A stretch of 64,000 nucleotides of DNA from Siphonodentalium dalli (lineage: Eukaryota > Mollusca > Scaphopoda > Gadilida > Siphonodentaliidae), in contig CP136061.1 in the NCBI GenBank assembly GCA_032622095.1, positions 2,976,001-3,040,000 on the forward strand. The letters are read 5' to 3'. A program made the position numbers and the translations under genes. Every line of letters starts with the position of its first letter. The first letter of the stretch is position 1. This document shows positions 1-11,095 of the stretch, piece after piece. The notes below the pieces were generated by a model. It searched no databases and had not been told where the DNA came from. It saw nothing but the letters and a program-made list of their open reading frames with translations.

Positions 1-540
1 ATGTCAGCGCTTATCTGCAACTAGTCACGACTCATGTCAGAATTCGCTGTTTTATGAAAAAGTCACTCTTAAAATGCACCCAAATCGGTCAAATTATTTC
101 GATAATTCTGTGTCTGAGTGAGGCTGAGAGTTGAGACTGACTACTGCATGTACCTGGCCTGCAGTCAAAGGTCAGTGATTCCAACTTTGGTGTACACCCT
201 TGATTAAATTATAAACACAGCTTTGTGCCGGTGTTTGTAACAACACAGGCAGTGGTAGTTTTATAAAAAAAAGGACTATAAGTAAGAATAAAGTCCAGGT
301 ATATAAGTAATTCTGTAGCAGAAATCACGAAATTTTAAAACATTATTTATTTGTACACACTTGTGCAATTTATGTACTACACACGCTTTATATATAGTTC
401 ACAACATCAAGATATATATTGCTTCCTTCTTTGAACACCACTCGTTCCTTGAAATGTGTATTTTGAAGAAGTAAATTTGTTAAAAAATTGTGTCTGTTAC
501 AGAGGTCGCCATTACAATGGTTGTACTCGAATGGGGAACT
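1..540. other. No gene seen (left edge)
   Basis: AT-rich sequence without an open frame, splice-supported exon or tandem repeat that I can recognise. It ends where the GC-rich array starts. Confidence 0.5.
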
Positions 541-1480
541 AGCTAGAACGGTAAGGATTTCGGCCAATTTGACGACATGGGTGGGTGGCCCGCTCCAAAT
601 ATCCCATATAGACACCCTACCCTCATCCCTGGAGGGTACCACCCTGCTGGGGTGAGAATGGGGTATGGAGCATTTTATTCATTATTCGCAAAAACATGCA
701 TATGTTGGTCAATATTACGGCATGTGTAGGTGTCCCGCCCCAAATACCCCATATAATGGGGTATGGACCGTTATCGAGAACGGTAAGGATTTCGGCCAAT
801 ATGACGTCATTGGTGGGCGGCCCGCCCTCAAATATAGTCATAGAAACACCCCCACCCTTACCGCGGGTGAAAATGGGGTCCGGTGGGGGTGCGGTGTTTC
901 TATGGGGGGCATTTGGGATGTGCCACCCACCGTTCTCGAAAATGGTCCATACCCCTTTTCACCCCCTCGGGGTGGCACCTCCGGTGAGGGTGTTTCTAGG
1001 GGGTAGTTGGAGCGGCTACACACACTGCTGACGTCAAATTGACCGAAATTCTTACCGTTCTCGAAAATGGTCCATACCCCATTTTCACCTCCTGGGGTGG
1101 TTCCCCCAGCGTTCAGGGGTGGGCTGTTTCTATGGGACATTTGAGCGGGCCATCCATCCATGCCGTCAATTGGCCGAAATCCTTACCAATCTCGAAAATG
1201 GTCCATATCCCACGTTCACCCCATCGGGTGGTAGCCCCCCCCCCCCCGGATGTGAGGGGTGGGGTGTTTCTATGGTTTATTTGGGGCGAGCCACCCACCC
1301 ATACTATCAAATTGGCCGAAATCCTTACAGTTCTCCAAAATATTCCATACTCCACCCCCTCAGTGTGGCCGTTACCCTCCCCCGGGTGAAGGCTGTGGTG
1401 TCTCTGATAGGTATTTGGGCGGGCCACCATCCCATGCGTCAAATTGACCGAAAGAGACCTTTTTGTGAATAAGGAATCAG
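541..1480. repeat. Head-to-head GC-rich tandem array, ~130-145 bp unit
   Basis: An anchor motif reading GTAAGGATTTCGGCCAA appears forward near 551 and 783. It appears in reverse complement near 1039, 1170, 1312 and 1444 (spacing 131, 142 and 132 bp). The array therefore flips orientation. The flip point is a palindrome at about 839-904, where ATAGAAACACCCCCACC on the left mirrors GGTGGGGGTG..TTTCTAT on the right. Short open frames of about 60-125 codons on both strands here are by-products of the GC-rich repeat and are not credible genes. Confidence 0.85.
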
Positions 1481-1807
1481 TTTCAAAAGTCATGTTCGTG
1501 TCTAACGTGTCAATCTAATCAGTCCGATCCCGCCATGCTCTCAGCCGCCAAATCGACATCCGAACGAGCGAATTGCAAACAGACATATATAGCAAGAAAT
1601 CATCCATCACACTGGCACATATTTTGTTAGAATTTATCTCATAAGTACCCACATCGCCACCCCGAATTCCACTAAGGCTCTCCTGCATATACATTGAGTG
1701 GCAAACGCCCGCGCATAAACGCCTCCCCAATTCAAAATAAACACTCCCATATTCACGAAGAAACAACATCAATATTGGGCGAATAATATCGGCCGAATAA
1801 TTAAACC
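1481..1807. other. No gene seen
   Basis: Mixed-composition sequence between two repeat fields, with no recognisable gene or repeat. Confidence 0.4.
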
Positions 1808-2165
1808 CAAAAAACTAGGTTTTAGTCAAACCTGGGGTAGGGTGGTTTAACTTTGAATTTGTTTTCAAAGTATATTTAAAGGTGTATGTTCGAGGCGAGA
1901 CGTATGGTACGTATAAATAATATACCTAAGCTTATACTGATGATTATATAGCCAATTCACCACAAACAATTAGTAATATTACCATAACTTTATCACGTTA
2001 ATAAAACCTAGTTTCAACTTAAACTGAGTTTATCACAAAACTTGGTTTAAGTACGCTAAAACCCAGTTTTACTCCCATAAACCTGGTTTAACTACTGTAA
2101 AACCAAGTTTAAACCCTACTTAAACCTAGTTTAAACTGGAGTTAAACCTGGTCTAGAATAAAACA
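1808..2165. repeat. AAACCTGGTTT-type short motif field
   Basis: Variants of AAACCTAGTTT, AAACCTGGTTT and their complements recur at irregular spacing, densest from 2005 to 2160. The motif is nearly palindromic, so the tract can fold locally. It directly abuts the Crypton-like remnant, which loses homology at about 2190. Confidence 0.6.
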
Positions 2166-2189
2166 TAGTCTAAACCAGAGATGCCGATT

Positions 2190-2526
2190 CGGACCAGTAT
2201 GTCGTGCCTCAAATCCAGCATTATTGAGCGAATTTATTGCCGTTGATCATAGACAATGAGCAGTATACATCTTAGAACAATTTGCCTGCTTGCATATGTC
2301 CGTCATGAAATTTGATGAATGTCCTTTTGACTATGGGTTTTGTGCAGTACCAGTATTCATATTTCTCTGGATTAACCAATGCGTCTTTGTCACTCTGGTT
2401 GAATAATGACAATGCTGTAGGTGCGTGTTTTATGATAGTTCTCAATGATTTCACTGGACAATTATTCCCAGCTTCTGGAACAGCATACATGCGTTTATCT
2501 TGAGGTGATTCTTGCTTACAAGACAT
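2190..2526 (-). pseudogene. Crypton-type / DUF3504 tyrosine-recombinase remnant
   Basis: Read from 2526 downward, the frame gives a segment with GN-x-CPVKSL, then LFNQ, then a WYC..P patch, the order seen in the DUF3504/Crypton-derived recombinase domain (also found in ZMYM2- and QRICH1-type proteins). That frame stops at 2272. After a one-base shift the homology continues with SKMYTAHCL-stop-STAINSLNNAGFEARH, which matches the family's YTNH-x2-RAT...GFEARH catalytic block. The stop (2247-2249) sits exactly where the Arg of the H-x-x-R motif should be, as expected from CGA to TGA. Homology fades into the neighbouring motif field. With a frameshift, a lost catalytic Arg and a missing N-terminal part, this is a dead copy. 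Family assignment is firm to moderate; the exact Crypton lineage is not resolved. Confidence 0.72.
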
Positions 2527-2759
2527 ATGTTTTTGATATCTCCATTACTATATTTGTACTAAGCTTCCTTAAGATTGGTGCATAACAAAAACTGTTTGGA
2601 TATATTTCATACATAACTCCGCAAACATTGGCACTGAATTATGACAGATGCATATATTAGAACAGGGCAGTTTTTGTTTTCACTTAAACCGTTGTTACGT
2701 TTTGTTTTCCAATATCGATTCTCACTTATTATAATAATGCGTTGAACTTACCCACTTAC

Positions 2760-2879
2760 ATATTGGTCCACCTCCATTTGGCACACTCGTTTCTTCGCTA
2801 TTCCCTTCACTGGCTACAGTTGTTTCTGTTGGTCCACTCTTGTCGGCACTGGAAGTACTTGTAGTATCATCTTGGCATT
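2760..2879 (-). CDS. Possible internal exon, Ser/Thr/Gly-rich (uncertain)
   Basis: On the minus strand an open stretch of about 40 codons, rich in Ser, Thr, Glu and Gly, is bounded by an AG (TACAAG) at its start and by a good 5' splice site, GTAAGT, at 2754-2759. It lies just upstream, in transcript sense, of the Crypton-like remnant. It might be a linker exon of the same element or of a host gene. I do not recognise the peptide, and 120 bp of open frame can occur by chance. Confidence 0.25.
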
Positions 2880-2889
2880 CTTGTAGTCA

Positions 2890-4314
2890 TTCATTATTAA
2901 GTTGGTTAACAGTAACATTAAAATAAAAAATAAAAAATATATTTAGATTTGTGATTCAGCATATACATTTAGACTGTAATTATATTAGGAAACCAAGATG
3001 AAGATTATTCCTTAATAAATAGCGTGTATTATATGTTACATTGTTCCTGGTGCGATAAACAGGAAACTCGTTCACATTTATTTTATCTAGTAGGCCTACT
3101 AGTTCAGTTATTGAAATTGATAACAAGAATTTTGTCAATTTCAGTTTTTGCAATTCAATTGCATCCAATTTGGTCCAAAAATAATTTGTCTTGAAGTTAA
3201 AACAATGTCATTATTTGATAAATTAAAACTAAAGGTCCTTTTAACTTAAGAATATGGATCTTTTGATTTAGTTAATAAAGGGTGCGATAAAGTGAGTACA
3301 AACCTATCTGTCTCAGCAGTTTCAGCAAGTTGTTCCACATCAGGTTCAGGTATATGATGATTATTATTATTATTATGTAAAGTTATTCATTGTTCTCCTT
3401 GGGCTCGCAATACTGTGTTCGGAAGTTCAGTCTTGCACGAGTTGCAGATGAGTCTATCACTGGCATCAGTTGGTCATATATAACATTTCTTCATCGTCTA
3501 TCATTGGAATATTAGCAAATAAATGGCATTTCCCCCTGGTCTAACATAAGGTAATTGATTGATTTTGAAAGCTGCATCGATATCATCTTGGTTGTTGGCA
3601 TCACCAAACAGAAATAATAGTTCTGGGTCAAACCCGAATTCACCGACCTCCATTATGATACACCTAAGTCTAAAGCTCAGAATACTGGAATAACGTTTTT
3701 GTCTCCTCAAAATTTCTCTCTTTTAGAGTCCGTACATATGAAAGCATCGTCATTCGCGTGCAGGTAACCAGGTGAGACGATCAGGTGGGCTAAGGTGGAA
3801 AGGGTGTACTGGGGTGGGCGTAGTTTTTGGCTTTGAGTTTTATTGAAAAATGAAAACAAAACACAAAAGTTGTGCTAGTTTAGCCGTGCATTTCGCAACG
3901 AAACGTCGCAAATACGACCAAATTTATACTCTATAAACAGCTTGGGAATGTTTATTTTATTGGGGCATTGTCTTTATTTGGATATTTATTTATAATTCTT
4001 TTTTTGGCTTTCATACCGTACGTGAAAATAAATGTGTACTGCGAAGCAAGTGCGAAGAAAGTAGCGTCCTTAGATACTATGCAACGGACTACAAATATCA
4101 TTGCGCGCAGGTACTGTTGTGTCGTTTTTGTTGCACTGATAAAATCTCGACCTAATGTAATTATCCGATATAATTACATTAACTTTGATAAACTCAACGG
4201 CAATTTACTATAGAGTATGAAGTGGTTGTAATTATTAATCAATAATCAGCATTGCCCCCAAAAAAATATTGTGAGGTGAATATGTACTCTCCAAAACTCC
4301 ACACTCAAAACAAA
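2890..4314. other. No confident gene; two small open frames on minus strand
   Basis: Contains an unrecognised 69-codon minus frame at 3501-3710 (acidic, with an FGFDPELLFLFGDANN patch). A short minus reading at about 3396-3480 carries a C-x2-C pair (LICNSCKTELPN). Either could be a remnant exon, but neither has splice or homology support that I can see. The rest is AT-rich with an ATT microsatellite near 3358-3376. Confidence 0.3.
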
Positions 4315-4700
4315 GTTAGTTAATACATTTTAGTCAACTCTTAGCTAAACTATTGGGACAAATCATCCTACTAAATAATTGGTAACTAAATATGGACTAA
4401 CCACTGACTTGTCAATTCTTAACTAAACTATTGGATCAAACTCCTGACTAACTTGAGTAACTAAATATATACTTATAAATGAAGGTAAATAACTCTAATT
4501 AACTTATTATGGTTAACTAAATATAGACTAACTAAATGTGGTAACTAATTGTAGAAAAATGAACATGAGATAACTCATTTTCCTCCCACACAAATTTAGT
4601 TAATTGTAACTCAATCAATTGAGTCAAAATCAATTAGTTAACTACTAACCCAATATTTGTTCAGATTGTATCTCAATATGCGACTAGTCACTGGGTTATA
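4315..4700. repeat. TTAGTTAACT / AACTCAATTGAGT motif field (left part)
   Basis: Short AT-rich motifs such as TTAGTTAACT, TAACTAAATAT, CTATTGGGACAAA and CAATTGAGTCAAAAT recur at irregular spacing. The same motif set resumes at 7237-7350, on the far side of the LINE, and again at 8340-8860. The LINE therefore appears to have landed inside this field. Confidence 0.6.
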
Positions 4701-4702
4701 CA

Positions 4703-6712
4703 ATGACATCTGGACTCATTAAATCCTCTATTACTAAGCAAGAATTATACTCTAATAAACTGAAGGCACCTTCAGAAACAAATAAAATCGCCTATTTAAA
4801 TTATCGTCAATTATACAATAAACTAATAAGGAAATGTAAAAATAATTATTACTGCGATAGCCTAGAAAAAAATAAGAATGATATAAAAAACACATGGAAA
4901 ATTCTTAAAAACGCAATCAATAAAAATCAAAAATCATGTAACTACCCTCAGACATTTAATGATAACGATACAGAGCTATCTGACCCGAACATAATAGCCG
5001 AAAAATTCAATGACTACATTTCAAAAATCGGTCGAAACACCAGCAACTCCATACACACTGAAAACGATGCAAATTTCACTGATTATCTTCGAGACAGGCA
5101 AATAAACGCACTCGAAATCGAACCTACATCGATACAGGAAATAATATTGACATGCTATACTATGAAAGGGAAAATGAGCAAAGATTACAACGGCATATCG
5201 ACCGCACTTATGAAAGAGAGTATCTTCACAATAGCCACACCACTTAAGCATATATTTAACCTATCGTTCGAACAGGGAATATTCCCAGCTAAAATGAAAG
5301 TTTCCAAAGTAGTCCCCATTCCTAAAATAAATAACTCAAAGGAAATAACAAACTACCGCCCAATCAGTATCCTGCCATCGTTCTCTAAACTACTTGAAAA
5401 AATAATGCAAAAACGACTAGTAGATTTTCTAAATGAACATGAAATCTTGTATAAACACCAATATGGATTTAGACCAAATCACTCAACTTTTCACCCGATT
5501 TTGCACCTTCTAGACCATCTCGTTAAAAATAATGATAAACCGACACGGGATTCCACCTTAGCTGTATTTATTGATTTATCTAAAGCATTCGATACGATCG
5601 ACCACGACATACTGATATCGAAACTGGAACACTATGGCATCAGGGGTGTAGCAATGTCATGGTTCCATAGTTATTTGAATGCGCGGAGGCAATACGTTGA
5701 ATATGGTGGGACTACTTCTAACCTTATGAACACTTCCTGTGGGGTCCCCCAAGGCTAAATTATTGGGCCGATTATTTTCTTAATATACGTGAATGATATG
5801 GTAAATTCTACAACAATAGACATTTTATCGTATGCCGATGACACAACACTGTTTACAAGCGGTAAAGATGGCGAACTGGTACAAAGTTACGTCAACAATG
5901 AATTAGCCAATGTATCAGACTGGTGCTGCTGTAATAAACTCTCAATTAATATTAATAAAAGCAACTACATGCTTTTACACCCCCAAAACAATGATCAAAA
6001 GTGGAATACTTTGAAATTAAAGCTAAATAACACTCAATTGAACCGAATAGGGAATCTTGGACATGAATCATCGGCAAAATTTCTAGGTATTCACATTGAT
6101 GAGAACTTGACATTCAAAAAGCACATATCCATAATCTGCTCAAAATTATCACATGCAATCTACTGCATCAATAAGGTGAAACATTTTTTCCCAAGTAAAG
6201 CATTGAAAACATTGTACTATGCACTGATTCAAAGCCACTTAGTTTATGGAATCCAAATATGGGGTCATGTTCCGGAAGTCAAGAAAATATTCCTATTACA
6301 AAAAAGAGCAATGCGTATAATATGCAATAAGAAGTATAGGAGTCACACAGATCCACTCTTTAAAAGAGAGAATATCTTGAAAATATATGACTTACACACC
6401 CTCAATTCCTCCATTTTCATGCATGACTGGTGTTATAACCGCCTGCCTGCGTCTTTTGGAATGATGTACAATAAACGAGCAAAATCAACACCAAGACACC
6501 CGAATCCCGTACTGTTAGAACTACCTAGAACTGACTGGTCAGGTAAATTGCCACACCACGCCTACCCCACAACATGGAACAACATGGAAAAAGACTATAC
6601 ATCTTACCAAAGCAGGCACACGTTGTAGAAGCGCTTACAGATAGCAATGCTTAGAAATTACCAAGAAAATGAATGCTGTAAAAACAAAGGATGCCCCGAC
6701 TGTGCTCTATAA
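4703..6712 (+). pseudogene. LINE ORF2 reverse transcriptase, two in-frame stops
   Basis: One reading frame runs from the basic linker (GLIKSSITKQELY, KNNYYCDSLE, NTWKIL) into a full reverse-transcriptase domain. It shows NYRPISILPSFSKLLEK, QYGFRPNHST, VFIDLSKAFDTIDHDIL, GVPQG, and the catalytic SYADDTTLF. The thumb/C-terminal region follows (KFLGIHIDENLTFKKHI, LVYGIQIWG). It ends in a Cys-rich tail, NECCKNKGCPDCAL, at TAA 6710-6712. A TAA at 5756-5758 replaces the residue after GVPQG, usually Ser. A TAG at 6626-6628 cuts off the Cys tail. Both are point nonsense codons, since the frame is otherwise unbroken over 670 codons. The endonuclease is absent, so this is a dead-on-arrival copy but a relatively young one. 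Confidence 0.92.
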
Positions 6713-7204
6713 ATAATATGAATATTCATTGTAAAACTCGATGCAAAATCATAATTGTTCTCGACACTAACATACATATAAACATTACATATATGTAATA
6801 CTGTTAATTTTATTATCCCAACACCTCACTCAACAAACAAAACAAAAAAAGACTTTCCAGCGATATATATAGCTAATTCCTATCTTACTTACTTAACTAA
6901 AGACGGCGGTATCTTACAATTCGTCTGGATTGTCTCACAACCGCACCAATACTGGTCTGTGATATGCCCCAAAACTAGTTTCTAGTTAGTTTCATACACG
7001 AGAATACATGTAGTCTGTACGTATGCGTGGATAAAAAAAAAAATACAAGCCATCTATATATATGCAAATAATTATAGTGATACTTGTTTTAGGGGGTAGC
7101 AGGAAGACAGCCCGATAGGGCTAGGCTAACCCCCAACAATATATACAGCATTTATATTATTATATGTTACTGTCATTGTATTATTCATGTGTATATTGTA
7201 AATT

Positions 7205-7234
7205 ATCCTATCCTATCCTATCCTATCCTATCCT
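7205..7234 (+). repeat. (ATCCT)6 at LINE 3' end
   Basis: Six exact pentamers mark the 3' terminus of the LINE; beyond them the host motif field resumes. Confidence 0.9.
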
Positions 7235-7236
7235 AC

Positions 7237-7350
7237 AATTAAGTAATATTAAGTAGCCTTTAACTAAAATTGAGTTATGTATGAATATATAAATTGGGTC
7301 ATAATTAGATAAAAAGTGACTACATATTGGGTCAAAAGTGACTCAATTGG
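7237..7350. repeat. TTAGTTAACT/TTGGGTCA motif field (right part)
   Basis: Motifs such as AATTGAGTTA, TTGGGTCAAAAGTGACT and CAATTGGGTCA match the field left of the LINE, so the two parts were probably one tract before insertion. Confidence 0.5.
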
Positions 7351-8339
7351 GTCACCCTAGCTTTACTTAAAACACAAAAAGTATGAAAAACGTCTATATA
7401 TAACAAATTTGGTCTTCCGGTGGTGAAATAAGTGTTTAGTAAAGCTATAAAACAATACACCAAAAGATTATTTTTCTGTTTCTTCAATACTATATATGTA
7501 TAGATGCCCTTGTAATATATAAAACAAATCATGAAAATGGAGGGCATAGTCACAAGACACGCATCAATTTACAATTTGCATGGATTGGGTGATGATCACG
7601 AAAACAAGAATCTGAACCTGAAAATTGTCTAATTGACCCCCACTGTCATCACATCCCTGAGTGGATCACGAATTAGTTTTTGACAGCCTATGGCGACGTA
7701 ATACATTTAGCACTCGACTGATTGGACTAGGGTGGGGCTACACAAGTGTATGGTATAAACACCATCGCATCTGCATTTGATCAAAACATAAGTTGCACAG
7801 ATTAAAAAATGTACATACTGTTGGACAAACTTCATAATAATTCCGCCATTTATTCATATGTTGATCATGAAATCCAACATCCATATAGGACTGGCATTGA
7901 CTGTCCTGAAAATAAAGTAACTATCTCATATACTATGAACATGTCAAAACACGAATGAGAAGAGTAAAATGAATAAAACTTACAATTGAACGCAGAGACG
8001 TATTCGTCGTAGCCACGTTCTTCCAAAAGACCCATTCTCGTCAGCCATTGTTTACAACCATTAACTACATGTAAGCCTATGACGAAACATATGTGGGACT
8101 CCAGACGATTTAAAATATGCCGGTAAGATAAATCTTAAAACAAGAATCTGATTAGTGCATGTTGTCAAAGAGAAGCTATGTGATTGGTCTAAACTTTGGT
8201 TACAAATTTTATTTTATAAAACGACTGCATTCAACCCAATTTTCTTTCACGGAAATATTAATTATTAAAGTGGGCAATAATATACGCGCAGTAACAAAAA
8301 GACCAGGAACGTATTAAAAAAATAAATAAATAAAGCAAG
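7351..8339. other. No gene seen
   Basis: AT-rich sequence with short chance frames only. Confidence 0.4.
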
Positions 8340-8860
8340 ACTAAACTAAATTGGGTTAAAGTTGGGTCAAATTGCAGAAGCTGGATTCAATTGTTGGGTT
8401 AGATTGTCGGGTTAGATTGCTTTAGTTAATAGCCACTGGGTTTCAGTTGCACTTTGATGAAGATTTGCTGGATATGAGTTCTCTTTGTCATATGTTTCTC
8501 TCTTTATTGGTGACAAACTCAAATGCATACACGATCGACATTATTCCATGGATCGGAGTTATTTTGGGGAAACTTAATTAATGATCATAATCTCAGATTA
8601 TTTGGTCAAAACTCGTCAATTGAGATAAATATAATTATAGATTTTGACATTTCTCTAAAACCATGTTTTGTTACTTCAAACCCAAATGATGGTCAATTTA
8701 ACCTAACAGTTGGTTACCAAGTTGGGTTACCATAACCTATTGTTATTTTTATAACCAATTAGTTTAATTAACGGCTGTAACCCAATGTTTAGTCGGATTC
8801 GGTTGATTAAACGTTGGGTTAGAGTTGCGTTATGCATTAACCCAATCTGTTTGGTGACGT
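8340..8860. repeat. TTGGGTTAGA / AACCCAA motif field
   Basis: GGGTTAGATTG, TTGGGTTAAAGTTGGGTCA, AACCCAAT and TAACCAATTAG variants recur in both orientations. It is a relative of the fields at 4315-4700 and 7237-7350. Confidence 0.5.
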
Positions 8861-8939
8861 TATCGATCAGACAATATACTACCTTTCACGATTAAACATA
8901 TAAAACTAATCAACGTCGGGCCAAAGTACACATGTTAAA

Positions 8940-9215
8940 TAGAATGAATATCATCATGAATTATAGAAGCGATGGACAATCAGTCAACGCATATGTTGTA
9001 AAGCATGAATATAATTATAATTATAGTAATTATTGTGTTACAATTAGTCAATACATATGTCATATAGCATGAATACAATTATGAATTTTAGTAATAAGAG
9101 ATGACCAATCAGTTAATACATATGTTATATGGCATGAATACAATTATGAATTTTAGTAATAAGAGATGACCAATCAGTTAATACATATGTTATATGGCAT
9201 GAATACCATGAGTTT
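8940..9215. repeat. ~65-bp tandem repeat, four copies
   Basis: The anchor GCATGAATA occurs at 9003, 9067, 9132 and 9197 (spacing 64, 65 and 65 bp). The last two units are nearly identical, including AGTAATAAGAGATGACC. Confidence 0.85.
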
Positions 9216-9492
9216 AGTAAGTATTTTGTGAATAAATCACCTCGCTCTATCTCTTGTTCTGCCTGATAGAGCTATGATAGAAGACAACAGAAGCGCAGAA
9301 GACAACACCTAAGGGAGAGAAAACGCAACATATGCTCGTGCAAATACGCATATAATCGACATATAAAGCTAAATAGGTACATCATGTGATTATTTGATTC
9401 TGAAATAAGCAGATAATGTAGTCATAGCCGTTATATCGTTTTATGGCGCGAGTCACAGTGAAAACACATGTTAAATAGCATACACTGAAAAG

Positions 9493-9645
9493 TCGTGTTT
9501 TGGTTGATATTTGTATTGTGCGCACGTAATCTGATTAGAGTCGCCTCATTATGAGTCGATAACGTGACTGACGCCCTCATTCTCAGCACATTATCGACTC
9601 AAAATGATGCGATTCTCAGCTGATTATCAACCTAAAACAAGTCAT
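9493..9645. repeat. Imperfect fold-back element
   Basis: CCTCATTATGAGTCGATAA near 9543-9562 is mirrored by TTATCGACTCAAAATGATG near 9590-9609. Weaker matching continues outwards to TGTTTTGGTTGAT on the left and ATCAACCTAAAACA on the right. It is a MITE-like hairpin with no coding capacity. Confidence 0.6.
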
Positions 9646-9989
9646 ATTGCAAGCAGATAATGTGCGCATTTTCGTGAGAACAGGCGGGAAAACTGGCTAT
9701 CCTTCCAATGGCGAACACACGGAGCTGACATGCACTGAATACGAACATCGTGTTACGGATCCAAATTTCAGACTTTTTTGTGTGAAATCTCGCAGCTTTA
9801 TAAAATAACTTGGTAATTTTGAATGCGTAGGTATTATAAACCTGGAAACCACGTGATTCGCCAGCGTGTTGCAGCTTGTAAAATAATTAAACTATCAAAC
9901 CGACAGGTATGTCCCCAGATACAAATTTACCCATTTGTCAGCGGTCATACAACCGATGAAATCGTGTACAGCTCAATTAAGTCTGAGTC

Positions 9990-11095
9990 AACCGGGATAG
10001 TGACTGGTAACCGGGATAGTGGCTGGTAACAGGGATAGTGGCTGTGGAACCTGTATATATACTGGTGACCGGAATAGTGACTGGTAACAGGGAGAGTGAC
10101 TGGTAACCGGGATAGTGGCTGGGGAACCTGGATATATACCGGTAACCGGGATAGTAACTGGTAACCGGGATAGTGATTGGTAACAGGGAATGTGGCTGGT
10201 AACAGGGATAGTGGCTGTGGAACCTGGATATATACTGGTGACCGGAATAGAGACTGGTAACAGGGAGAGTGACTGGTAACCGGGATAGTGGCTGGGGAAC
10301 CTGGATATATACCGGTAACCGGGATAGTGACTGGTAACCGGGATAGTGACTGGTAACAGGGATAGTGGCTGGGGAACCGAGATAGTGACTGGTAACCGGA
10401 ATAGTGGCTGGGGAACCTGGATATATACTGGTAACCGGGATAGTGACTGGTAACCGGGATAGTAACTGGTAACCGGTATAGTGATTGGTAACAGGGATAG
10501 TGGCTGGTAACAGGGGTACTGGCTGGGGAACCGAGATAGTGACTGGTAACCGGGATAGTGATTGGTAACCGGGATAGTGACTGGTAACCGGGATATTGAC
10601 GGGTAACCGGGATAGTGACTGGTAACCTGGATAGGGATAGTGGCTGGTAACAGGGGTGGTGGCTGGGGAACCGATATAGTGACTGGCAACCGGGATAGTG
10701 ACTGGTAACCGGGATAGTAACTGGTAACCGGGATAGTGTCTGGTAACCTGGATAGTGACTGGTAACCTGGATTGTGATTGGTAACCGGGATAGTGACTGG
10801 TAACCGGGATAGTGACTGGTAACCAGGATAGTGGATGGGGAACCTGGATATATACTGGTAACCGGGATAGTGCCTGGTAACCGGGATTATGACTGGTAAC
10901 CGGGATACTGGCTGGTAACCGAGATAGTGGCTGGTAACAGGGATAGTGGCTAGGGAACCGAGATAGTGACTGGTAACCGGGATAGTGACTGGTAACCGGG
11001 ATAGTGACTGGTAACCGGGACAGTGACTGGTAACCTGGATAGTGACTAGTAACCGGGATAGTGATTGGTAACCGGGGTAGTGACTGGAATATCGC
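9990..11095. repeat. 19-bp minisatellite, ~58 units, with variant units
   Basis: The unit is ACTGGTAACCGGGATAGTG (19 bp). Variants carrying GGGAACCTGGATATATAC, AACAGGGATAGTGGC and GGGAACCGAGATAGTG are interspersed in a semi-regular order, giving longer composite periods. Because 19 is not a multiple of 3 and the unit has no stop on the minus strand, minus frames stay open for over 1.1 kb in at least two phases (9977-11113 and 9988-11097). They spell a 19-residue repeat of the type SLSRLPVTIPVTSHYPGYQ. This is an arithmetic consequence of the repeat, not evidence for a protein. Confidence 0.93.

Larger units (their letters stand above)
4701..7234 (+). mobile_element. 5'-truncated CR1/Jockey-superfamily LINE
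   Basis: The element spans the reverse-transcriptase part of ORF2, a 3' UTR and a terminal short repeat. Its 5' end is cut just after the endonuclease region. The 3' UTR has a small perfect hairpin AGCCC-GATA-GGGCT at 7109-7122. The element ends in six copies of ATCCT (7205-7234), the kind of short 3' repeat seen in CR1-like LINEs. No clear target-site duplication was found, which is also usual for that group. Confidence 0.85.

Noticed and set aside
3968-4213. 81-codon plus frame with a hydrophobic N-terminus
   Set aside because: It has no ATG at its start (it begins at TTG) and no further support.
4690-7245. Target-site duplication for the CR1-like LINE
   Set aside because: Only TACAA-length matches could be found between flanks, which is not distinguishable from chance.
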